Origin: Flavobacteriales bacterium
GTDB lineage: Bacteria; Bacteroidota; Bacteroidia; Flavobacteriales_F; PHOS-HE28
Direction of reading: 5' to 3'
Length of the DNA stretch: 64,000 nt
Assembly: GCA_016721825.1 (NCBI GenBank)
Contig: JADKHI010000001.1
Location: 1-64,000 of the forward strand
Shown here: one piece after another, positions 54,009 through 61,900 of the stretch
Position numbering within the stretch: the stretch's first letter is position 1
How the letters are laid out: each line of letters starts with the position of its first letter
The notes under the pieces: generated by a model
Databases searched by the model: none
What the model was told of the DNA's origin: nothing
The model's input: the letters and a program-made list of their open reading frames with translations, nothing else
Made by a program: the position numbers and the translations under genes

Positions 54009-54515
54009 ATGTCATCCCCCCGTTCCGCTTTCTGTGTTTCGCTCATCATCTTGAGCGGCACCGTTCTCGGCCAAGGCGCTTTCATCCGCGAGCTGAACCT
54101 TGAGTTATCGAACGAGAAACTCACCAATGCTGATCGCGGTAAAAAGCTCGAACGGCTCTCTTGGTTTCAGCGCGAGGCCGATCCCGTGATCACCATGGAA
54201 GCTACGCAGGAGGCCATCGCCATTGTGGAGCCCATCCATCATCCTTCGCTCCTCGGAAGCGCGATCACCCGCAAGGTGGCGGCAAAACAGACGGGTTATG
54301 ACCATGTCCCGGTCGCAGCAGGAATTACCGGCGTGAAGAAGTCCGCGGACGACACGAGGGGTGAAACGGTGAACACGGCTAGCCGCATCGAGAGCAGCGA
54401 TGAGGTGGGACAGGTGAAAATCAGCGAGGCAACCTATGCGCTCGTGAACAACGGGCCGGGCCTCACTTTCACACCGCGCGGGAAAGTGCAGGCGCATGGG
54501 AAAGGGGCGATCTAA
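54009..54515 (+). pseudogene. Chimeric relic: sensor N-terminus joined to class III cyclase tail
   Basis: The open frame is intact but the parts do not belong together. The first ~90 residues (signal peptide SPRSAFCVSLIILSGTVLGQ, then LSWFQREADPVITMEATQEA) resemble a TPR sensor start; the last ~60 (DDTRGETVNTASRIESSDEV, EATYALVNNGPGLTFTPRGK) match the C-terminal end of class III adenylate/guanylate cyclases (GDTVNTASRMES.. PRGKVQ). The catalytic core of the cyclase is missing, so a deletion fused the two ends. It may be expressed as a nonfunctional short protein. Confidence 0.6.
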
Positions 54516-54532
54516 ATGGACTTTGTTACCGC

Positions 54533-56521
54533 ATGAAGAGATCCACCGCCTTCCTCCTTCTGATTTTGCCTTGCTCCGGAGCCCTGCATGCACAGAAGGA
54601 TCGGACCCTATCGATCGATAGCCTCAGCACGGTCTGGAAGGATGCGTCCCAATCGGATACGACGCGCTTCAAAGCCATGCAGGAGGTGCTCATCCAAAGG
54701 AGGTACTCCGCGCCACCGGACAGCCTCCTCGCACTCGCTCGTCAACTGGTCGCCTTCACACATGACCGGGGCCTGCAAATGCAAGAGGCCACGGCATGGA
54801 ACCTTACGGGGAATTTCCACAACAACATGAGCCAATGGGACAGTGCTGAAGTGGCATACCATAGCAGCCTGCACATCTGGGAGACACTGGGCGAGCGAGG
54901 GCGCATGGCCGGTTGCTACAACAACTTGGGCAACGTAGCGGGCTACAAAGGCGACCAAGGCTTGGCGATCGAATACCTCACCAACAGCCTGCGGATCGGC
55001 GAAGAACTAGGGGACAGTTCTGTCATAGCCAGGGCCTTGGGCAACATCGGAGTTTGCCATTTTGATCAAAAGGAATACGACGTGGCTCTGGACTACTTCC
55101 ACCGGCGCATTGCGGTGGCGGACGCCATCGGCGACAAGCAATGCTCCCTGGAGGCTTACATCTGCATCGGTATGTTGCACGACGAGCGGCACGAACCGGC
55201 CCTGGCCCGGAAGGGCTACATCAACTGCCTCCGCCTCGCACGAGAGATCGATGACGTAACAAGCATCTGCGTGACCCTTAACGCCTTGGGCACCGGGGAT
55301 GTGGCCCAGGGTAACTACCAACGTGGCCTCGCTTATCTGGACAGCAGCCTGGCGATGGCCACGGAACATGGTGACCCGGCGTACGAGTCGTCCGCTCTAG
55401 CGGAGATCGCCCACGCACACCATCTGCAGGGTATGGACTCCAAGGCACTACCGATCGCGCAGCGCGCCATGGCGAAAGCACGGGAGGCTGGCACACCAGA
55501 GGGCCTGCGCGATGCTGCGGAGGTGAACTACGAAGTATTGAAAGCGCTCGGCAACCAGCGCGAGGCGCTAGAGATGCACGAACTCTACATCGCCATGCGC
55601 GACAGCGTGACGAACGACGAGAACAAGAGGGCCGTCATGAGCAAGCGTTTCCAATACGCATACGAGAAGAAGGAGGCGCTGTTGCAGGCCGAACAGGCGA
55701 AGAGGCAGGCCGTGGACGCCGAAGCGCTTCGCCGCAAGAACGTGCAGCGCAATGCCTTCATCGGTGGTTTCGGGCTGATGGTGTTGTTGGCGGGATCGCT
55801 CTTCCTGTTCTACCGGAATAGCCGCAGGAACGGCCGTCTACTCGCCGAGAAGAACAGTATGATCCTGCATGCGCAGATCCAGCTCGTAGAAAGCGAACGC
55901 GCCCGCGAAGCCAGCGAGGTTCGCACCCGCATAGCCCGCGATGTCCACGACCAACTTGGCAGCGACCTCACCAAGTTGGTGATGCTCAGTACCGAAGCCA
56001 AGGAAGTAGCGAAGGCTGATACAACGGATCTGCACGGCATTGCAAACGACATCGAGCGTATTGCCGGTGAGGCGAACCGTTCCCTGGGCGATATCGTCTG
56101 GGCCATCGACCCGCACCACGATTCGCTCGCCGGCCTCACTGAACGCGTGCGGGCCCATTGCGAACGCATGCTCAAGTGGAGCAAGCTTGAGCATACGGTC
56201 GATTGCGTACACGATGGCCCCGACCGCACCCTGGATCCGGCCACCAAGCGCGACATCTACTTGATCGTGCGGGAAGCGTTGAACAATGCGATCAAGTATG
56301 CGAAGGCCAGGCACATCAGTGTGCGGTTCCACAGCTCACCAGTGGAGCTGCAGTTCGAGGTAAAGGACGATGGCGTGGGCATGAGCATGGTCAGTGGATC
56401 CGGCCACGGACTAGAGAACATGAAACACAGGGCTGAGCGCGTGGGCGGCATCTTGGACATTCAAAGTGGCCCTGACATGGGCACGAGAGTGGCGTTCCGG
56501 ACCGCCCTCGCAGCAGATTAG
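54533..56521 (+). CDS. TPR sensor histidine kinase (HisKA_3 type)
   Basis: A 662-residue kinase: signal peptide (MKRSTAFLLLILPCSGALHA), TPR-type helical sensor (AGCYNNLGNVAGYKGDQGLA, ARALGNIGVCHFDQKEYDVA, CVTLNALGTGDVAQGNYQRG are TPR units), a membrane helix near residue 415 (FIGGFGLMVLLAGSLFLFY) and a core with RIARDVHDQLGSDLTKLVM, REALNNAIKYAK and VKDDGVGMS. It lies 24 bp before the regulator gene, with which it is probably cotranscribed. Confidence 0.92.
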   Translation: MKRSTAFLLLILPCSGALHAQKDRTLSIDSLSTVWKDASQSDTTRFKAMQEVLIQRRYSAPPDSLLALARQLVAFTHDRGLQMQEATAWNLTGNFHNNMSQWDSAEVAYHSSLHIWETLGERGRMAGCYNNLGNVAGYKGDQGLAIEYLTNSLRIGEELGDSSVIARALGNIGVCHFDQKEYDVALDYFHRRIAVADAIGDKQCSLEAYICIGMLHDERHEPALARKGYINCLRLAREIDDVTSICVTLNALGTGDVAQGNYQRGLAYLDSSLAMATEHGDPAYESSALAEIAHAHHLQGMDSKALPIAQRAMAKAREAGTPEGLRDAAEVNYEVLKALGNQREALEMHELYIAMRDSVTNDENKRAVMSKRFQYAYEKKEALLQAEQAKRQAVDAEALRRKNVQRNAFIGGFGLMVLLAGSLFLFYRNSRRNGRLLAEKNSMILHAQIQLVESERAREASEVRTRIARDVHDQLGSDLTKLVMLSTEAKEVAKADTTDLHGIANDIERIAGEANRSLGDIVWAIDPHHDSLAGLTERVRAHCERMLKWSKLEHTVDCVHDGPDRTLDPATKRDIYLIVREALNNAIKYAKARHISVRFHSSPVELQFEVKDDGVGMSMVSGSGHGLENMKHRAERVGGILDIQSGPDMGTRVAFRTALAAD

Positions 56522-56545
56522 ACCGGTCCGGCTATCTTGCGGCTC

Positions 56546-57184
56546 ATGTCCGCCAGCATACGCACCGCCATCGTTGAGGACGATGATGAGCTCCGGGAGC
56601 TGATCCGCCGACGCCTTGAGCGCAGCGGCGACATGCAGGTGGTGCGAACCTTCAGTAGCGGCGATGATTTCCTTGACACCATGGACAGCCTCGACCTCCA
56701 TGTCGTCCTCATGGACATCAACATGCCTGGCCGCAACGGGATCGAGACCGTGCGGGCCGCCAAGCAGCGCAAGCCTGGGGTGCAATACCTCATGCTCACC
56801 ATCTTCGAGAACCCGGCGTATATTTTCGATGCGCTCTGTGCCGGCGCGACGGGATACCTATTGAAGAGCACCCCGTCCGAGGAACTCCTTGACGCGGTGC
56901 GCGACATCCACCGGGGCGGATCACCGATGAACAGCGCCATTGCGCGCATGGTGGTGAACAGCCTCCAAATAGAGACCCAGCAGCGCATCAACGACGATCA
57001 GTTGAGCGAGCGCGAAAAGCAAGTGCTCGATGGCCTTGCCGCCGGACTTCAGTACAAGGAGATCGCCAGTAAACTGGAGTTGAGCACGGAGACCGTGCGC
57101 GTGCATGTGCGCCGGATCTACAGCAAATTGCAGGTAGGCGGCCGCATGGAAGCACTGCGCAAGGTCTATCCACGAGGCGCCTAG
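56546..57184 (+). CDS. NarL/LuxR-type response regulator
   Basis: A 212-residue regulator: receiver domain with acidic residues VEDDDE, phospho-acceptor D in VVLMDINMPGRNG, K in GYLLKSTPSEELL region, then a GerE/LuxR helix-turn-helix (LSEREKQVLDGLAAGLQYKE, IASKLELSTETVRVHVRRIY). The ATG at 56546 is preferred over an upstream TTG at 56537. It is the only regulator near the two TPR kinases and so is their likely shared target. Confidence 0.92.
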   Translation: MSASIRTAIVEDDDELRELIRRRLERSGDMQVVRTFSSGDDFLDTMDSLDLHVVLMDINMPGRNGIETVRAAKQRKPGVQYLMLTIFENPAYIFDALCAGATGYLLKSTPSEELLDAVRDIHRGGSPMNSAIARMVVNSLQIETQQRINDDQLSEREKQVLDGLAAGLQYKEIASKLELSTETVRVHVRRIYSKLQVGGRMEALRKVYPRGA

Positions 57185-57197
57185 CGTTACCACAGGA

Positions 57198-57234
57198 GGG
57201 TTATTGCCGTACCCCGATGGTCCGGGTTGCTTTG
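57198..57234 (+). promoter_or_regulatory. GGGTTATT-N24-CTTTG promoter-like element, copy 3
   Basis: GGGTTATT at 57198-57205 and CTTTG at 57230-57234, 24 bases apart, upstream of the outer-membrane barrel gene. Identical spacing to copies 1 and 2. Confidence 0.6.
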
Positions 57235-57259
57235 GTGCATGGCCGTGATGCGGCCTTGC

Positions 57260-58966
57260 ATGGGCCTCTTCACCACCATACGACCGATCACTTTTGCGCT
57301 GATCGCCGCTTCCTTGGGAACGGTCCGGGCACAGGACCTGGCCACCCTTAAGGACCAGCGGTTCTACGACCATAGCGGAAGCCTGAACCTACAGGGCGGC
57401 CCCTACCTGTACAGCGGCACAGGAACCCCACGCAACCAACCTTCGTTCTGGAACGCCAACGGCCAGTACACGGCGCGGATCTACGGCTGGGATATCCCGT
57501 TCAGCTTCAACGTGGGTTCACAGGAACGGGGCTACACCCAGCCCTTCAACCGCTATGGACTGAGCACGCACTATAAGTGGATCAAGGTGCACATCGGATA
57601 CCGAAGCATGAAGTTCAATCCGTATACGTTCAGTGGGCTCCAGTTCTATGGTGGCGGGGTGGAGCTGGAACCGAAGGGATTCCGTTTCGGTGCATTCTAC
57701 GGTCGGTTCAACAAGCCCGTGGCCCAGGATACGCTGGCAAGCATCACTCCCGTGCCCGCCTACGAGCGCACAGGATACGGCGTTAGGGTCGGCGCTGGTA
57801 CGGCACGCAACTTCCTCGACCTGATGATGGTGAAAGTACAGGACGACGTGACCTCCATACCGGACCTGGTCGACACGCGGACGACACCGATGGAGAACCT
57901 AGCCATCGGGGTCAGTGGACGCGTGTCCATCGACAAGCGCGTGTTCTTCACCTTCGACGTCGGCGCCAGCGCCCTCACCCCCGACCTGCTCGCGCCCGTT
58001 AAGGTCATCGAAGAGGTGCCCGTATCCGCGAACGGTCTGCTGACCACACGACTTGGCACCAAGCTACTGTACGCAGCGAACGCAGCGGTGACCTACGCGG
58101 ATCGCTACTTAACGCTTAAGGTAGCGGCCAAGCAGATCGACCCCGGCTATCGTTCGCTGGCGGCGGTGTTCATGCAGACCGATGTTCGCGCTATCACCAT
58201 CGAACCATCCGTCCGCTTGCTCACCGGAAAGGTGCGCCTGGGTGGGACCGCCGGGCTACAGTACGACAATGTACGTGGACAGAAGGCGGTCACATCAGTG
58301 CGCACGATCGGCTCCGCGCGGCTTTCGTGGAACCCTTCCCGCTCCTATGGCATCGATCTCAACTACGCGAACTATGGTATTCAACAACAACAGGGTCTCC
58401 AAGTTGTGAACGACACCTTTCGCGTCGCGCTCGTCAATCGCTCATACGGCTTCGCACAGCGCATTGTGCGTGCCAGCAACGCACGGGTGTGGACCCTGAC
58501 GCTTGTGGGCGGTGTGCAGGAACTGCAGGACCTGAACCCGTATGACACGTTCAGCAGCAGCGAGAATGAAGTGCTCTTCGGCAACTTGAACGCCATGCGT
58601 GTGCGCACACGCGACAACCTCAGTGTGAGCGGCGGCATCAACTTCTCGCGCAACACGGCGTCTCTTGGCACATCGACGCTGTTCGGGCCGATGGTGGGGT
58701 TGAGCAAGCAGTTCGCCAAGCAGCAGATGACCGCTGGCATCAACGTGGTCTGGAACGCCGCCTACCAGGACAACGAACCCGCTGGAAGCACCTTGAACGG
58801 CAACTGCAACCTCCAGTACCGATTCTCCGAGATGCACCGGTTCTCCCTCACGGTCACGGCCCTGAACAACGAGACGTCCTTCGCCGCTTCACGCCGCTTC
58901 ACCGAAGTGCGTGTGCTTGGAGGATACACCTTCCTGCTCCAGCCCATAAAGCGCCCCAAGCCATGA
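57260..58966 (+). CDS. Outer-membrane beta-barrel protein
   Basis: A 568-residue exported protein, start set at ATG 57260 (MGLFTTIRPITFALIAASLG; earlier in-frame ATGs at 57239 and 57248 crowd the promoter element). Body is a long series of amphipathic strands typical of Bacteroidota barrels (LSTHYKWIKVHIGYRSMKFN, GYGVRVGAGTARNFLDLMMV, RRFTEVRVLGGYTFLLQ). Barrel partner of the next gene is suggested by the ATGA overlap at 58963-58966. Possibly regulated with the TPR kinases via the shared promoter motif. Confidence 0.75.
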   Translation: MGLFTTIRPITFALIAASLGTVRAQDLATLKDQRFYDHSGSLNLQGGPYLYSGTGTPRNQPSFWNANGQYTARIYGWDIPFSFNVGSQERGYTQPFNRYGLSTHYKWIKVHIGYRSMKFNPYTFSGLQFYGGGVELEPKGFRFGAFYGRFNKPVAQDTLASITPVPAYERTGYGVRVGAGTARNFLDLMMVKVQDDVTSIPDLVDTRTTPMENLAIGVSGRVSIDKRVFFTFDVGASALTPDLLAPVKVIEEVPVSANGLLTTRLGTKLLYAANAAVTYADRYLTLKVAAKQIDPGYRSLAAVFMQTDVRAITIEPSVRLLTGKVRLGGTAGLQYDNVRGQKAVTSVRTIGSARLSWNPSRSYGIDLNYANYGIQQQQGLQVVNDTFRVALVNRSYGFAQRIVRASNARVWTLTLVGGVQELQDLNPYDTFSSSENEVLFGNLNAMRVRTRDNLSVSGGINFSRNTASLGTSTLFGPMVGLSKQFAKQQMTAGINVVWNAAYQDNEPAGSTLNGNCNLQYRFSEMHRFSLTVTALNNETSFAASRRFTEVRVLGGYTFLLQPIKRPKP

Positions 58967-61900
58967 CACAACGAGCATCCAGTGGCTTTCCCCTAGCGAT
59001 CGCCTGCCTCATGCTACCCCCGGCACTGCTGGCGCAGAACGAACCGCTCCTCATCAACACGCAAGTGGTCCCCCCTTACTCGGCCAGCTACGCGGACTAC
59101 TTCGGGAACGCGCAGCAGGTCTTCATCACGATCACCAACACGTCCACCCAGTCGCGTAGCATCTACTTGGCCGGAAGCCTCGCCACGCTCGACCAATCCG
59201 TGCGCGCGGAGGTCGCAGGCGGTTCGCCATGGGGAGGGCCGCCCTTGGAAGTTCCACCCGGAGTACACCAATTCACCGGTAACGACCTCGAACCCCTTGC
59301 AGCGGGGGGAGTTGGAGAAGTGCAGTACACCGGCATCACCCAGCAGCAGATCGTGGCCGGTCTGCTTCCTGAAGGCGAATACCAGCTGTGCTTGCAAGCC
59401 TTCGACTACACCACGAACGACATCCTGAGCGCGGCCGAACCACTTGGTTGCAGCAACGTGTTCACCATCACTTGGCCCTCACCACCCATCATCCTCTCTC
59501 CTTCCTGTGGGGAAATGGTCACACCGAGCGACCCACAGCTGGTTCTGTTCATGTGGCAAATGATGGACGGGTTCACGCTGCCTCTTGATTACCGCTTCAG
59601 GCTGGTGCGCCTCTTCGATGCCGGTAACCCGCAAGCCGCGCTGGAATCGAGCACAGACCTGGTGTATGAGGAAACCACAACGCAGCCCCTGTTGGTGTAC
59701 AACCAGCTTATGCCGGCGTTGATCCCCGGCCAACTCTATGCTTGGCATGTTCAAGTTTCCGATGCGTCCGGTACCACCTTGTTCCAGAACGACGGCTACA
59801 GCGCGCCATGCACGTTCACCTACCAAGCCCAAGACGGTGCCGGTTTCGAGATGGTCTATCCTTTCCCTGGGGATACACTGCCCTGGAGCATGTTCCCGGT
59901 CATCACGCGATTCGCCCCCCACACCGATCCAGAGGTCACAGGGCGTTTCCACAGCAGACTGCGCATGAGCAGGGATGGGCAACCACTCGATCCGGTGGAG
60001 CGCAACCCGGGTGATGAGGACATCCTTTGGAACAGTGGGCCATTCGAGTCGCAGAGGTACCTGCTACAACAGGCGGGCATTACGATGAACCCGCCATTCG
60101 ATGAAGTGATGGCGCATCACATCAACATGTACGAGCGTCCGGCGGGCACAGGAAATGACTTCCTACCGGGCCACTCCTACACCTTCGATGCGGATGTGCG
60201 GACCAACACCTACTATGAGACCGATGTGCGATACGGCGATGTGGCCACACACATGGTGAGCGGCATGGGTGTGCCGCAAATGCTCAGCCCGGAGCATAAT
60301 GCGATCATCGAAGAACCCGAAAGCGAGGAGACCGTAAGCGGCTTCGCCGATGTGCCCTTGCGCTTCTTCACCAGCACGCCTCCTACACACCTGTTGCCGC
60401 CGTATCCGATCTACATCATCTCGGGGGGTGGAGTTCCTGCGCAAACCACGGGCCGCGCCCAACAGATATGGCGATTGGTCGTGAGCCGGAGTCCGGATCT
60501 GACCTCCGATCTGAACACTACGGGGGTCGTAGGCAGCACGCTTCAGCTCCTCGGTCTTGGCCAGAACGACGAGCAGCGTTTGCGGGACAGCCTGTACAAG
60601 GAGATCACCGTCAACTTCAATCCGCCGGATACCGGATGGTACTACTGGGAAGTGAGTTGGATGGGACTGGCGACCAACGACGCTTCGACACTCACACCTT
60701 ACATTGACGGAGGCATACATCGATTCCACGTCGGTGCGCTGAACGGCGCAAGCGGCGCGGCGACCACGGACGAAGCCCCCCCAAGACCTCCGGAATGCCT
60801 GGCCGAATGCCGCCGTGAGCCAACACCCCTGGACCAGCGCGTGCCGGTGATGACCACAGCTGTGGGTGACACGGTGCATGTGGGGCTGTTCCGCATGCGC
60901 ATCACAAGCATCGTGCATGCTGGAGGCTCCGCCCAAGGCGAAGGCTTGATGGATGTGCCCGTGATGAAAGCACAGCTACGCGTGGCCTTCAGCAACGCGC
61001 GCATCAACGCGCAGAAGCGTCTGTACGATGGCACCGTGAACGGCCTTTACGACAACAGTGGTGTGATCCCCGCCGGGTGGACCGTTGGTGGATCGATGGC
61101 ATCGGGCTTTAGCCCTGCCGCGGCAGCCGCCGTGGACAACTACCTTCAAACGGGCGGACGATTGGTGAGCCAGTTCACCGGCAACCAGCCCATGGGCCTA
61201 CCCATCGGCATCGACAAGGATCTGCCCGATGGACGCATCGTGGTCGGCATTCTCGGCATGCAGTTCACTGACACCATTGCACGCTTGAACGCTGGTATGG
61301 GACTGCCCATTCACGGCGTGGGGACCACAGTGGGATTGGGCAACATGGCCGTCCCCTTCCATCCCGGCGGCATCGGTAACCTGAGCGAAGAGGCCACACT
61401 GTACTTGCTCGGCGACATCAACACCGCGGTCGGTCAGGACACGTTGCGCGTGAAGGGTGCTCGCTTCGAAGGGGGCTATACCGCCGTTCAGGACTCAGGC
61501 ACTTTCGTTGCCTGGGATTGCCAGGGCTTTCGCGCAATCACCCTCGATGCACAATGGCGCTTCAGCGAAGAACACCTGCGGGAGGACATGCCCGATGGCG
61601 AGGATGGGCCTACCAAGATCGTCGCGGACCTGAAGATGCGCACAGGCCGAGCGGGGCTCTTCGGTCGTGTCGATTTCAACAAGCCGTTCCATGTGAACGG
61701 CATGGAAGGATGGGGTTTCGACGTGCAGGAAGCCTGGCTCGATCTGGCGAGCTATATGAATCCACCGGAGATGGAGGTGCCGTTGAACGTGGCGACGGAG
61801 GTAGGCTTGGCGGACGACCAGACGGGCTTGCAGCTCCCCTCGTGGGAAGGCTTCTACCTGAAACGTGCCGTGCTCCGCCTGCCACCGGCCGTGGAGCGGA

